The notes beneath the pieces were generated by a model, which saw only the letters and a list, made by a program, of their open reading frames with translations, had not been told where the DNA came from and did no database searches. From the NCBI GenBank assembly GCA_019749945.1, contig JAIEPF010000023.1, positions 73,786-122,770 of the forward strand: DNA of 48,985 nt. Direction: 5' to 3'. Made by a program: the position numbers and the translations under genes. This document shows positions 27,013-35,789 of the stretch, one piece after another. The stretch comes from Burkholderiales bacterium (GTDB taxonomy: Bacteria > Pseudomonadota > Gammaproteobacteria > Burkholderiales > SG8-41). Positions within the stretch are counted from its first letter, which is position 1. Each line of letters begins with the position of its first letter.

Positions 27013-27352
27013 CAGCGACGTGCTGCTGGTGCTGTCCAGCCTGCCGGATCAGGCGACGGCACAGCAGCTGGCGCGCACACTGATCGAACGGCGGCTGGCA
27101 GCCTGTGTCAGCGTGCTGGCGCCCTGTACCTCGGTGTATCGCTGGAAAGACAAGGTTGAAGAAGCCGCGGAAATACCGCTGCTGATCAAGACCACCGCCG
27201 GCCGTTATGCCGAGCTGGAGTCCACCCTGCGTGCGCTGCATCCCTACGAACTTCCGGAGATCATCGCGGTCCCAGTGCTGCGTGGCCTGCCCGGTTATCT
27301 CGACTGGGTGGCCGGCGAAACCGCCCCTTCCGGAATTGCCTCCCCTTCATGA
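27002..27352 (+). CDS. cutA: CutA1 divalent-ion tolerance protein
   Basis: A 116-residue CutA1 protein, a small trimer related to PII signalling proteins. It contains LARTLIERRLAACVSVLAPCTSVYRWKDKVEEAAEIPLLIKT (24-65) and the C-terminal HPYELPEIIAVPV (80-92), both family hallmarks. The ATG at 27002 lies within the end of the epimerase-like gene. The stop overlaps the dsbD start (ATGA). The cutA-dsbD order is the same as in E. coli. Confidence 0.96.
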   Translation: MSADSDVLLVLSSLPDQATAQQLARTLIERRLAACVSVLAPCTSVYRWKDKVEEAAEIPLLIKTTAGRYAELESTLRALHPYELPEIIAVPVLRGLPGYLDWVAGETAPSGIASPS

Positions 27353-29118
27353 TGATCCTGCGCCGATTGTTCCTGCTGCTCCTGTTGTGCGCCGGCTTCG
27401 CGCACGCCGCCGATCCCGAACTGCTGGATCCGGAAAAGGCCTTCCAGTTCAGCGCCCGCGTGGCCGGGCCGGACGCCATTGAAGTGCGTTATGTGATCGC
27501 CAAGGGTTATTACCTTTACCGCGACAAACTGCGCTTCACGCTGGAGCCGGCAACGCTCGGCAACGGCAGCGCGCAACTGCCGCAGGGGCAGGCGCACAAG
27601 GACGAGTTTTTCGGCGAGACCCGGGTGTATCGCGATGAGGTGCGCATCACGCTGCCGATCCGGCGCGACGCAGAGCCGGGGCGCGCGGTGCTGACGGCGG
27701 TATCGCAGGGCTGTGCCGATATCGGCGTCTGTTATGTGCCGGTCGAACAGAAGGCCGAATTGCAGCTGATCGCAGCCGGCGGCGCCGCGCCTGTCCGCGA
27801 CAACACGTCGGCAAAAGGTGAGGATGCGCTGATCGCGGACCTGTTCCACGGCGCGACCTGGCTGCTGATCCTGAGTTTTTTCGGCTTCGGCCTGCTGTTG
27901 TCGTTCACGCCCTGCGTGTTGCCGATGGTGCCCATCCTCTCCGGCATCATCATCGGCCAGGGACGGAAGATGACGCGCATGCACAGCCTGCTGCTGTCTG
28001 CCGCCTATGTCCTGGGCATGGCAATCACCTACACGCTGGCGGGTGTTGCCGCGGGCTTGTCGGGCGCGCTGCTGTCGGCCGCGCTGCAGAACCCCTGGGT
28101 GCTCGGCAGTTTTGCCGCAGTGTTCGTCGCGCTGGCGCTGTCGATGTTCGGTTTTTACGAATTGCAGCTGCCGTCATCACTGCAGTCGCGTCTGGCCGGC
28201 GCCAGCGGCCGGCTTCACGGCGGACATTACACCGGCGTTTTTGTGATGGGCGTGTTGTCGGCGCTGATCGTCGGCCCCTGCGTCGCAGCTCCTTTGGCCG
28301 GCGCGCTGCTCTACATCTCGCAAAGCGGCAGCGCGGTGCTGGGCGGAGCGGCGCTGTTTGCAATGGCGCTGGGCATGGGCGTGCCGCTGCTGGTGGTCGG
28401 CGCTTCGGCCGGCGCCCTGCTGCCAAAGGCCGGGCCGTGGATGGAAACCGTCAAACGCTTTTTCGGCGTGATGCTGCTGGCGGTGGCGATTTACCTGGTG
28501 TCGCCGGTGCTGCCGGTGACCGCACAACTGCTGACCTGGGCGGCGTTGCTGATATTCACCGGCATTTACCTGCGGGCGATCGATCCCTTGCCGCCGGCCG
28601 CCGGTGGTTTTGCGCGCTTCGGCAAAGGCGTGGGTGTCATGGCGCTGGTCGCGGGTATCGCCTTTGTCGTCGGCGCCTTGTCCGGCAGCCGCGACGTATT
28701 GCAGCCTCTGTCCGGATTGCGCGGTTCCGCGACCGCTGCGCCAGCCGGTCCCGGCGCGGCATTCCAGCGGGTGGCCAATAATGCCGAACTGGATGCGGCG
28801 ATTGCCGCCGCCAGAGGCAAAACCCTGATGCTCGATTTTTATGCCGACTGGTGCGTCAGTTGCAAGGAAATGGAGCGCTACACCTTTACCGATGCGGCCG
28901 TGCAGTCGCGCCTCGCCGCCATGGTCAAAATCCAGGCGGATGTCACCGCCAACACGGCGGAACACAAGGAGCTGCTGAAACGCTTTCGTCTGTTCGGTCC
29001 GCCCGGCATCGTGTTTTTCGATCCGGCCGGGCGCGAAATCCAGGGCTTGCGCGTGATCGGTTTTCAGTCCGCCGACAAATTTGCCGCCGTGCTGGATCAG
29101 GCGCTCGCCGTCCGGTGA
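27349..29118 (+). CDS. dsbD: Thiol:disulfide interchange protein DsbD
   Basis: DsbD carries electrons from cytoplasmic thioredoxin across the membrane to periplasmic thiol proteins. The 589-residue protein has a signal peptide (1-20) and a periplasmic alpha domain with Cys122 and Cys128 (GCADIGVCYVPVEQ). The eight-helix beta domain has membrane Cys189 (FTPCVLPMVP) and Cys311 (VGPCVAAPLAG). The C-terminal thioredoxin domain has Cys502/Cys505 in DWCVSCKEME. All three redox pairs are intact. It overlaps the next gene by four bases (GTGA), whose product is a likely electron recipient. Confidence 0.97.
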   Translation: MMILRRLFLLLLLCAGFAHAADPELLDPEKAFQFSARVAGPDAIEVRYVIAKGYYLYRDKLRFTLEPATLGNGSAQLPQGQAHKDEFFGETRVYRDEVRITLPIRRDAEPGRAVLTAVSQGCADIGVCYVPVEQKAELQLIAAGGAAPVRDNTSAKGEDALIADLFHGATWLLILSFFGFGLLLSFTPCVLPMVPILSGIIIGQGRKMTRMHSLLLSAAYVLGMAITYTLAGVAAGLSGALLSAALQNPWVLGSFAAVFVALALSMFGFYELQLPSSLQSRLAGASGRLHGGHYTGVFVMGVLSALIVGPCVAAPLAGALLYISQSGSAVLGGAALFAMALGMGVPLLVVGASAGALLPKAGPWMETVKRFFGVMLLAVAIYLVSPVLPVTAQLLTWAALLIFTGIYLRAIDPLPPAAGGFARFGKGVGVMALVAGIAFVVGALSGSRDVLQPLSGLRGSATAAPAGPGAAFQRVANNAELDAAIAAARGKTLMLDFYADWCVSCKEMERYTFTDAAVQSRLAAMVKIQADVTANTAEHKELLKRFRLFGPPGIVFFDPAGREIQGLRVIGFQSADKFAAVLDQALAVR

Positions 29119-29651
29119 CGCCGCTGCGGCGGGCACTGCTGGTGGCGGGGATCGGCGGCACGGCCGCGGCCGCCGGATACTTCGCCCATTTGTGGCGGAT
29201 CGGCGCCACCGGCACGGCCGCGGGCGACGATGTTGCCGCGGCAATCCTTGGCAGCACCCTGCAGTCCCTGGATGGCGCGCCGCAGACGCTGGCCGGGCTG
29301 CGTGGAAAGATTCTGGTGATCAATTACTGGGCGACCTGGTGTGCGCCCTGCCGCGAAGAAATCCCCTTGTTCGTCCGTCTGCAACGGGAATACGCTGCCA
29401 AAAACGTGCAATTTGTCGGTATTGCCATCGATCAGGTGGATAAGGTGCGAACGTTTGCCCGGGAGTTCAACGTCGACTATCCCTTGCTGATCGCGGGTAT
29501 CGATGCCGTTGAGTTGTCGCGCAAGGCGGGCAACAAAGCCGGTGTCTTGCCCTACACCCTGGTGCTGGATCGTTCGGGGAAAATTGCCGCCAGCCTGGTC
29601 GGGAGCATCTCCGAAGCCCGGATGCGCGCCCAGCTGGCCCCTCTGCTGTAG
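29115..29651 (+). CDS. TlpA/ResA-family periplasmic thioredoxin
   Basis: A 178-residue membrane-anchored thioredoxin. An N-terminal hydrophobic anchor (about 7-27) precedes the AhpC/TSA-Redoxin fold with WCAPC (Cys76, Cys79) in VINYWATWCAPCREEIPLFV. The start is the GTG at 29115, overlapping the dsbD stop as GTGA. The longer frame lies inside dsbD and is a shadow. Direct coupling to dsbD suggests it is reduced by DsbD, for cytochrome c maturation or general disulfide repair. Confidence 0.92.
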   Translation: MTPLRRALLVAGIGGTAAAAGYFAHLWRIGATGTAAGDDVAAAILGSTLQSLDGAPQTLAGLRGKILVINYWATWCAPCREEIPLFVRLQREYAAKNVQFVGIAIDQVDKVRTFAREFNVDYPLLIAGIDAVELSRKAGNKAGVLPYTLVLDRSGKIAASLVGSISEARMRAQLAPLL

Positions 29652-29946
29652 CTATTTTCCGGCAAAAACAATCTAATTTCGTTTAATTTCTGGTATTTCT
29701 CGAAATCCTGGAAAAGCCGGGTTTACGCTGAAGGTCATGGCGCGCAGGGCAGGCGCGGCGGAATGGGCTGGATTCGTGACGGCAAGAGAGGGCTGGCTAA
29801 CTTCGCTTAATTACCCTATTAATGTGGACATTTTCTCTTAATTTAAGGCAAAATCCGGCATCTTGCTGGAATGTGGTTTGCCCGGCAGTGCTGGTGGGAA
29901 GCCATGCACTGCCTGACGGACGCCGGCGATTATAATCGGGATCACC
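29652..29946. promoter_or_regulatory. Non-coding gap upstream of aroQ
   Basis: A 295-base gap with lower GC content than its flanks and no credible gene. It holds two copies of a 16-base direct repeat (29673-29688 and 29797-29812, 14 of 16 identical, core TTCGYTTAATT), a further CTTAATTTAAGG near 29837, and a perfect TATAAT at 29931-29936 only ten bases before the aroQ ATG. Confidence 0.5.
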
Positions 29947-30399
29947 ATGGCCAGTACCAAACAGTTGCTGTTGCTGAACGGGCCCAACCTGAATCTGCTG
30001 GGTAGCCGCGAACCGGGCATTTATGGCGCGACCACGCTGGCTGAAATCGAGGCCCGCCTGCAGGCCCGGGCCAAAACCGAAGGTGTGGCGCTGGCCACCT
30101 TGCAGAGCAACTCCGAATCCGAATTGGTCGAGCGCGTGCAGCAGGCCGGCCGCGACGGCGTCGCCTTCATCCTGATCAACCCGGCCGCATACACCCATAC
30201 CAGCGTCGCCCTGCGCGACGCACTGGCGGCGGTGGCGATTCCCTTTGTCGAAATCCACCTGTCCAATGTTTTTGCCCGGGAGTCGTTCCGCCGGGAATCC
30301 TATTTTTCCGATATTGCCGTCGGCGTCATCAGCGGCCTCGGGCCGGCCGGTTATGAACTGGCGCTCGACTATGCGCTGCGCCACATCAAAAAGGGCTGA
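29947..30399 (+). CDS. aroQ: 3-Dehydroquinate dehydratase, type II
   Basis: AroQ removes water from 3-dehydroquinate in the shikimate pathway. The 150-residue protein shows the type II layout: [20 protein letters not shown] (7-26, with the catalytic loop Arg and Tyr), [32 protein letters not shown] (His in the active site), and [15 protein letters not shown]. It is three bases from accB, so aroQ-accB-accC form the conserved proteobacterial cluster. Confidence 0.97.
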   Translation: MASTKQLLLLNGPNLNLLGSREPGIYGATTLAEIEARLQARAKTEGVALATLQSNSESELVERVQQAGRDGVAFILINPAAYTHTSVALRDALAAVAIPFVEIHLSNVFARESFRRESYFSDIAVGVISGLGPAGYELALDYALRHIKKG

Positions 30400-30402
30400 T
30401 TC

Positions 30403-30858
30403 ATGGATTTGCGCAAATTAAAAACGCTGATCGACCTCGTGCAACAGTCCGGCATTGCCGAACTGGAAATCACCGAGGGCGAGGAAAAAGTGCGCATCAG
30501 CCGGTTCGGTACGCCGGGTGCGCCGATGATGATGCCGCAGCCGATGGCAATGCCGGCCGCCGCGATGCCCATGACCGAGACCGCAGAGCCGGCCGCCGAA
30601 GCGGCGGCGCCGGCGGAAGCCGAAAGTCATGCCGTGAAATCGCCGATGGTGGGCACCTTTTACCGTTCGGCGACACCCGGGGCCAAACCTTTTGTCGAGG
30701 TCGGACAGACGGTGAAAACCGGCGACACGGTGTGCATCATCGAGGCGATGAAGCTGCTCAATGAAATCGAAGCCGACCGCGATGGCGTGATCAAGGCCAT
30801 CCTGGTTGAAAACGGCCAGCCGGTCGAATACGGCCAGCCGCTGTTTGTGATCGACTGA
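30403..30858 (+). CDS. accB: Biotin carboxyl carrier protein of acetyl-CoA carboxylase
   Basis: AccB carries the biotin of acetyl-CoA carboxylase, the first step of fatty-acid synthesis. The 151-residue protein has the N-terminal helical segment ([25 protein letters not shown]), an Ala/Pro/Met-rich linker (about 38-75) and the biotinyl domain with the target Lys117 in [13 protein letters not shown]. The [19 protein letters not shown] thumb region is present. It is followed by accC after 94 bases. Confidence 0.97.
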   Translation: MDLRKLKTLIDLVQQSGIAELEITEGEEKVRISRFGTPGAPMMMPQPMAMPAAAMPMTETAEPAAEAAAPAEAESHAVKSPMVGTFYRSATPGAKPFVEVGQTVKTGDTVCIIEAMKLLNEIEADRDGVIKAILVENGQPVEYGQPLFVID

Positions 30859-30952
30859 ACCCTTTTGCCACCCGCGCTGCCGGAAAAAACGGAATCACGC
30901 ATTGGCGTGGGATATCCGGCATCCGCGCAACGCCACCGACCTTACTGAGCGC

Positions 30953-32308
30953 ATGTTCGAAAAAATCCTCATAGCCAATCGCGGTGAAATCGCCCTGCGC
31001 ATCCAGCGCGCCTGCCGCGAAATGGGCATCAAGACGGTGGTCGTGCATTCCGAGGCTGATGCCGAAGCCAAATATGTCCGGCTGGCCGACGAGTCGGTGT
31101 GCATCGGGCCGGCGGCCTCATCCGCGAGTTACCTCAACGTACCGGCGATCATCAGCGCCGCCGAGGTCACCGATGCCGAAGCCATCCACCCGGGTTACGG
31201 CTTCCTGTCGGAAAACGCCGATTTTGCCGAACGCGTCGAACAGAGCGGTTTCACCTTCATCGGCCCCAGAGCCGAAACCATCCGCCTGATGGGCGACAAG
31301 GTCAGCGCCAAAAATACGATGAAAAAAGCCGGTGTGCCGGTGGTGCCGGGCATGGACGGCGCCCTGCCCGAGGATCCGAAGGAAATCGTCAAGATCGCGC
31401 GCCAGATCGGCTATCCGATCATCGTCAAGGCCTCCGGCGGCGGCGGCGGGCGCGGCATGCGTGTGGTGCATACCGAGGCCGCGCTGAAAAATGCAGTCAC
31501 CACCACGCGCGCTGAAGCGCAGGCCGCGTTCGGCAATCCGGCGGTGTACATGGAAAAGTACCTGGAGAAACCGCGCCACATTGAAATCCAGGTGCTCGCC
31601 GACAAACACCGCAATGCGTTCTACCTGGGTGACCGCGATTGTTCCATGCAGCGTCGCCACCAGAAAATCATCGAGGAAGCACCGGCTCCCCTGCTCAATG
31701 AAAAGGCGCGCATCCGCATCGGCGAGCGTTGTGCGGAGGCCTGCCGCAAGATCGGTTATGAAGGCGTGGGCACCTTCGAGTTTTTATACGAAGGCGGCGA
31801 ATTCTTTTTCATCGAGATGAACACGCGGCTGCAGGTCGAACATCCGGTGACCGAGTGCGTGACCGGACATGACCTGGTGCAGCTGCAGATCCGCGTCGCC
31901 GCAGGCGAAAAACTCGCGCTGCGGCAGAAGGACTTCGTATTGAAGGGGCATGCCATCGAGTGCCGCATCAATGCCGAGGATCCGTACAAATTCACGCCGT
32001 CGCCGGGGCGCATCACTTCGCTGCACATGCCGGGCGGCCCCGGGGTGCGTGTCGATTCACACGCCTACAGCGGCTATTTCGTGCCGCCCTATTACGATTC
32101 GCTGCTCGGCAAGATCATTACCTACGGCGACACCCGCGAACAGGCCATCGCGCGCATGCATATCGCGCTGTCGGAAACCATCATCGAAGGCATCAGCACC
32201 AACCTGCCGCTGCACCGGGAATTGATGCGCGACGCCGCCTTCCTGCGCGGCGGCACCAGCATCCACTATCTCGAAGAGCGGCTGGCGAAGCTGACCCGCG
32301 CCGAATAA
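30953..32308 (+). CDS. accC: Biotin carboxylase subunit of acetyl-CoA carboxylase
   Basis: AccC carboxylates AccB-biotin with ATP and bicarbonate. The 451-residue protein has [20 protein letters not shown] at the start, the ATP-grasp glycine loop [14 protein letters not shown] (about 159-172), the [11 protein letters not shown] strand, and [14 protein letters not shown] (about 288-301). The ATG at 30953 matches the family N-terminus; the frame extends 17 codons further without support. Length equals that of E. coli AccC within two residues. Confidence 0.98.
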   Translation: MFEKILIANRGEIALRIQRACREMGIKTVVVHSEADAEAKYVRLADESVCIGPAASSASYLNVPAIISAAEVTDAEAIHPGYGFLSENADFAERVEQSGFTFIGPRAETIRLMGDKVSAKNTMKKAGVPVVPGMDGALPEDPKEIVKIARQIGYPIIVKASGGGGGRGMRVVHTEAALKNAVTTTRAEAQAAFGNPAVYMEKYLEKPRHIEIQVLADKHRNAFYLGDRDCSMQRRHQKIIEEAPAPLLNEKARIRIGERCAEACRKIGYEGVGTFEFLYEGGEFFFIEMNTRLQVEHPVTECVTGHDLVQLQIRVAAGEKLALRQKDFVLKGHAIECRINAEDPYKFTPSPGRITSLHMPGGPGVRVDSHAYSGYFVPPYYDSLLGKIITYGDTREQAIARMHIALSETIIEGISTNLPLHRELMRDAAFLRGGTSIHYLEERLAKLTRAE

Positions 32309-32334
32309 CCCGCGCCCGCTTTTCAGACCGTACC

Positions 32335-33228
32335 ATGCCCTGGCTGTGCGCGATCCTGCATGTTGACGAAGCAGCCGTCGATGAACTGAGCGACGCACTG
32401 CTCGCCGCCGGCGCACTGGCGGTGGATGTCCAGGATGCCGCCGCCGGCACTGCCGCCGAACGGCCGATTTTTGCCGAGCCCGGTGAAACCCCCGCCAGCG
32501 GCTGGCATGCCAACCGGGTCAGTGCCCTGTTTGCGCTCGACGCCGATCTCCATGTCGCGATTCCACGGGCGCTGAACGAGGCCGGCATCGCGCCGGCGTC
32601 CGAATTCCGCGTCGAGCGCGTCGAAGATGCCGACTGGGTGCGCCTGACACAAAGCCAGTTCCAGCCGCTGCAGATCACCCCGCGGCTGTGGGTGGTGCCG
32701 AGCTGGCATGCGGCTCCGGATCCCGCGGCGGTCAACATCGTGCTCGATCCCGGCGTTGCCTTCGGTACCGGTGCGCATCCGACCACGCGGCTGTGTCTGC
32801 GCTGGCTGGATGAAGTCGTAACCCCCGATGCGGATGTGCTTGACTATGGCTGCGGCTCCGGCATCCTGGCGATCGCCGCGATGAAACTGGGTGCGCGCAG
32901 CGCGCGCGGCATCGACATCGACCCGCAGGCGGTGCTGGCGGCGCGGGACAATGCCGGACGTAATCAGGTGACCGCGAATTTTGCCGCAGCAGCGGACGAT
33001 GCGCCGGTTCAACCCGCGCAGATCGTGGTCGCCAACATCCTGGCCAATCCGCTGACCGTGCTGGCGCCGCTGCTGGCGCGGCTCACGCTGCCCGGCGGAC
33101 GCATCGCTCTGTCCGGCATCCTGGTCGAGCAGACGCAGTCGGTGCTCGATGCCTACGCGGCGAATTTCATCATGCAGCCGGCGGCGACGGACGAGGGCTG
33201 GGTGTTGCTGACGGGTATTCGCAGGTAG
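32335..33228 (+). CDS. prmA: Ribosomal protein L11 methyltransferase
   Basis: PrmA trimethylates ribosomal protein L11 with S-adenosylmethionine. The 297-residue protein has the N-terminal L11-binding domain, then PGVAFGTGAHPTTRLCLRWL (about 140-160), the SAM motif VLDYGCGSGILAIAAMKLGA and VVANILANPLTVLAPLL. The ATG at 32335 gives the usual length. accC-prmA adjacency is common in beta- and gammaproteobacteria. Confidence 0.96.
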   Translation: MPWLCAILHVDEAAVDELSDALLAAGALAVDVQDAAAGTAAERPIFAEPGETPASGWHANRVSALFALDADLHVAIPRALNEAGIAPASEFRVERVEDADWVRLTQSQFQPLQITPRLWVVPSWHAAPDPAAVNIVLDPGVAFGTGAHPTTRLCLRWLDEVVTPDADVLDYGCGSGILAIAAMKLGARSARGIDIDPQAVLAARDNAGRNQVTANFAAAADDAPVQPAQIVVANILANPLTVLAPLLARLTLPGGRIALSGILVEQTQSVLDAYAANFIMQPAATDEGWVLLTGIRR

Positions 33229-33238
33229 AGTAGCGCCC

Positions 33239-34186
33239 ATGTCGCTGCTCACCCGCTGCACGCATTGCCATACCGTGTTCCGCATTACCGCGGAACAATT
33301 GCAGGCGCATGGCGGAAAAGTACGCTGCGGCCGTTGCCGGCAGGTGTTCGACGGCATGATCGCGCTGGCGCCGGATGCGCCGGTGGTGCCGGCCCCGGAG
33401 ATCCCACAACCGGCACCAGCGGCGCCCGTGGTTGCCGCAGCCGAACCCGCGCCGGAACATGACCCGCCAGCACCGGCATTGACTGCACAATCGGCGGCGG
33501 CGCAGCCGGCGCCGGAAACGCTGCCGCAGCAGGCCGTAACCGGCACGAGCGCGGAGGCCGAATCGCCCCCGGATGTGCCACAAGCGAAAGCGCCAGCTGA
33601 AGCTGCCGCGCCGGCGGCGCTGGAACTGGAGGCGGAGCGGCTGGCGACGGCAGCTGAAAATCCGTTTATCGATGAAAGCGGGATCACGGAGCCCGCGCCG
33701 CGCCGGCCGTGGCTCGCGGCGGCCGGCATTGTGCTCGCGGTGGCGCTGGCAGGACAGGCGATTTTTTTCTATCGCGGTGAACTCGCGGCCCGGCATCCGC
33801 TGGCCCGGCAGTGGCTGAACGCGGCTTGCCTGCAGGCCGGCTGCACGGTGCCCTTGCCGCGGGTAACCAAGGCTGTGCTGATCGAAGCCTCCGATTTGCA
33901 GCTCGTTGATCCGGCGCGTCCGGATCGCATCCAGCTGACGGCGACTTTGCGCAATCATGCCGGTCATGATGTGGCCTATCCGGCGCTGGATCTGGTATTG
34001 ACCAACGCCACCGACCACACGCTGGCCCGGCGTATTTTTTTGCCGGCGGATTATCTGGGCCGGCAGCGTGATTCGCGCGCCGGCCTCGCGGCCCACGCGG
34101 AACTGACCGTGCGCCTGACACTGGAAACCGGCAACCTCGGCGCGGCCGGTTTTCGACTGGCCCTGCTGCCGGCGCCGTTGCATTGA
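33239..34186 (+). CDS. Zinc-ribbon, DUF3426-type single-pass membrane protein
   Basis: A 315-residue protein. It starts with an MJ0042-type zinc ribbon (CTHCHTVFRITAEQLQAHGGKVRCGRCRQVFDG, two CxxC pairs within residues 7-39). A long Ala/Pro/Glu-rich linker (about 45-155), one membrane helix (about 160-180, LAAAGIVLAVALAGQAIFFY) and a C-terminal domain of DUF3426 type follow (ELTVRLTLETGNLGAAGFRLALLP at the end). The family's role is unknown; conserved position after prmA is seen in Betaproteobacteria. The linker is low-complexity and probably extended. Confidence 0.85.
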   Translation: MSLLTRCTHCHTVFRITAEQLQAHGGKVRCGRCRQVFDGMIALAPDAPVVPAPEIPQPAPAAPVVAAAEPAPEHDPPAPALTAQSAAAQPAPETLPQQAVTGTSAEAESPPDVPQAKAPAEAAAPAALELEAERLATAAENPFIDESGITEPAPRRPWLAAAGIVLAVALAGQAIFFYRGELAARHPLARQWLNAACLQAGCTVPLPRVTKAVLIEASDLQLVDPARPDRIQLTATLRNHAGHDVAYPALDLVLTNATDHTLARRIFLPADYLGRQRDSRAGLAAHAELTVRLTLETGNLGAAGFRLALLPAPLH

Positions 34187-34195
34187 GCAGGTATT

Positions 34196-34225
34196 ACATA
34201 AACCATTGTTTTTATTGAATATTCA
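34196..34225 (+). repeat. Diverged copy of the dispersed repeat
   Basis: Starts ACATAAACCATTGTTTTTAT. It matches copy 1 (8172-8201) at 22 of 30 positions, including ACATAA and TTGTTTTTATTGA. It lies between the zinc-ribbon gene and gcvH. Confidence 0.5.
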
Positions 34226-34242
34226 AGGATTCTGCGGCAATC

Positions 34243-34632
34243 ATGAGCTCCCCGGAACAACTCAAATACAGCGCCACCCATCAATGGGCAAGGCGCGAAA
34301 GTGACGGCACGGTCAGCGTCGGCATCACCGATCACGCCCAGGAAATGCTGGGCGACGTGGTGTTCATCGACAGTCCGAAGGCCGGCAGCCGCGTGAAGCA
34401 GGGCGAAGTCTGCGGCGTCATCGAATCGGTGAAAGCCGCTTCGGATATTTACGCGCCGCTGTCCGGCGAAATCATCGCGGTGAATGCCGAACTGGGGGAT
34501 GCGCCGGAAAAGGTGAATGCGGATCCCTACGCGGCGTGGATGTTCCGTGTCAAACCGGCGAACGCGGCGGAGCTGGATGCCTTGCTCGATGCCGCGGCGT
34601 ACCGGAAAATCGCCGACGCTGAAAAAGCCTGA
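34243..34632 (+). CDS. gcvH: Glycine cleavage system H protein
   Basis: GcvH is the lipoyl-carrying shuttle of the glycine cleavage complex. The 129-residue protein has the [31 protein letters not shown] region and the lipoylation site Lys in [21 protein letters not shown] (about 61-81). No gcvT or gcvP lies in the window and the 56-base upstream gap is too short for a glycine riboswitch. A lone gcvH is also used for lipoate relay in some bacteria. Confidence 0.97.
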   Translation: MSSPEQLKYSATHQWARRESDGTVSVGITDHAQEMLGDVVFIDSPKAGSRVKQGEVCGVIESVKAASDIYAPLSGEIIAVNAELGDAPEKVNADPYAAWMFRVKPANAAELDALLDAAAYRKIADAEKA

Positions 34633-34740
34633 CTTTATCGACGTTTCTGATCAGCGCTTGTGCCGCGGTTCGGTTTTTTCATCAGTCCGTGATACAAGTC
34701 ATGTCAAGCGCATTCATCCGATCATCACAAGGAGAAACAC

Positions 34741-35241
34741 ATGGCAGCAGTCACCCTCGGCGGCAACCCGATCACCGTCGCCGGCAATTTCCCGAAAAAA
34801 GGCGACAGCGCGCCCGATTTCACGCTGACCGCGAAAGACCTGAAAGAAACCGGACTCAAGGATTTCGCCGGCAAACGCAAGGTGCTGAACATCGTGCCCA
34901 GCCTGGATACTCCCGTGTGTCAGACCTCGACGCGCAAATTCAATGCCGAAGCCTCCAAACTCGGCAATACCGTGGTGCTGGTGATCGCCGCCGACCTGCC
35001 GTTCGCGATGGGGCGGTTTTGCGGCGCCGAAGGCCTCAATGACGTGTTCACGCTGTCGACTTTCCGCAACCGCGATTTCCACGCCAAATACGGCGTCGAC
35101 ATCACCGACGGCGCACTGCGCGGGCTGACCGCCCGCGGCGTGGTCGTGCTCGACGAAAACAACAAGGTCCTGCACGCCGAGCTGGTGCCGGAAATCAAGC
35201 AAGAACCGGATTACGAGGCCGCGCTGGCGGTATTGAAATAA
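34741..35241 (+). CDS. tpx: Thiol peroxidase (Tpx)
   Basis: Tpx is an atypical 2-Cys peroxiredoxin that reduces hydroperoxides with thioredoxin. The 166-residue protein has [24 protein letters not shown], the peroxidatic Cys in [15 protein letters not shown] (about 55-69) and the resolving Cys in [12 protein letters not shown] (about 88-99). AAGGAG is well placed before the ATG. A long perfect hairpin without a T tract follows the stop. Confidence 0.97.
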   Translation: MAAVTLGGNPITVAGNFPKKGDSAPDFTLTAKDLKETGLKDFAGKRKVLNIVPSLDTPVCQTSTRKFNAEASKLGNTVVLVIAADLPFAMGRFCGAEGLNDVFTLSTFRNRDFHAKYGVDITDGALRGLTARGVVVLDENNKVLHAELVPEIKQEPDYEAALAVLK

Positions 35242-35246
35242 CGGCA

Positions 35247-35274
35247 GCCGCGGCGCCCGACCGGGCGCCGCGGC
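35247..35274. repeat. Perfect 13-bp-arm hairpin after tpx
   Basis: Arms GCCGCGGCGCCCG and CGGGCGCCGCGGC are separated by two bases. It begins five bases after the tpx stop. It is very GC-rich and has no following T run, so it is either a non-canonical (U-less) terminator or an mRNA 3'-end stabiliser. Confidence 0.6.
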
Positions 35275-35309
35275 CTGTGTCCGGATCGGCGAGCTGAATC
35301 ACCAGGGGC

Positions 35310-35702
35310 ATGGCCATGCATGATGCACCCACCGGCGAAAGCCCGCACAAGGGCAAGACCGGATTGAAGCGCGTGTGGAACGCGCTGTTTTATTCCATCG
35401 ACGGCCTGCGCGCGGCGTTCCGCCACGAGGACGCTTTTCGCCAGGAGGTTTTTCTTGCGGCAGTGCTGATTCCGGCGGCGCTGTTCACGCCGGCCGGCGG
35501 CCCCGGCAAGGCGCTGATGATCGCCGCGGTGCTGCTGGTGCTGATCGTCGAATTGCTGAATTCCGCAGTGGAGGCAGCGGTTGACCGCATTTCACTGGAG
35601 AACCATGCGCTGGCCAAACGCGCCAAGGACATCGGCAGCGCGGCCGTGCTGCTGGCCCTGATCAACGTGCCGGTGGTGTGGGGGCTGGTGCTGTTCGGCT
35701 GA
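35310..35702 (+). CDS. dgkA: Diacylglycerol kinase
   Basis: DgkA phosphorylates diacylglycerol to phosphatidate in the inner membrane. The 130-residue protein has RVWNALFYSIDGLRAAFRHEDAFRQE, the catalytic signature ELLNSAVEAAVDRI (about 84-97) and three hydrophobic segments (about 47-62, 67-84, 110-128). The frame's first ATG is 35310, but AGGGG fits better with the second at 35316 (MHDAPT). It stands in front of genes for a glycosyltransferase and a lipid phosphatase. Confidence 0.95.
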   Translation: MAMHDAPTGESPHKGKTGLKRVWNALFYSIDGLRAAFRHEDAFRQEVFLAAVLIPAALFTPAGGPGKALMIAAVLLVLIVELLNSAVEAAVDRISLENHALAKRAKDIGSAAVLLALINVPVVWGLVLFG

Positions 35703-35789
35703 AGCGGCGACGGCCGACCTGTATTGACGTAAATACTGTCGCGCAAATTTCATAAATGTTTCACCGGCCGGTCGCAGGGCCGCGGCATC

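Noticed and set aside
34187..34242. Glycine riboswitch upstream of gcvH
   Set aside because: The gap is only 56 bases and holds a copy of the dispersed repeat; no riboswitch core is present.
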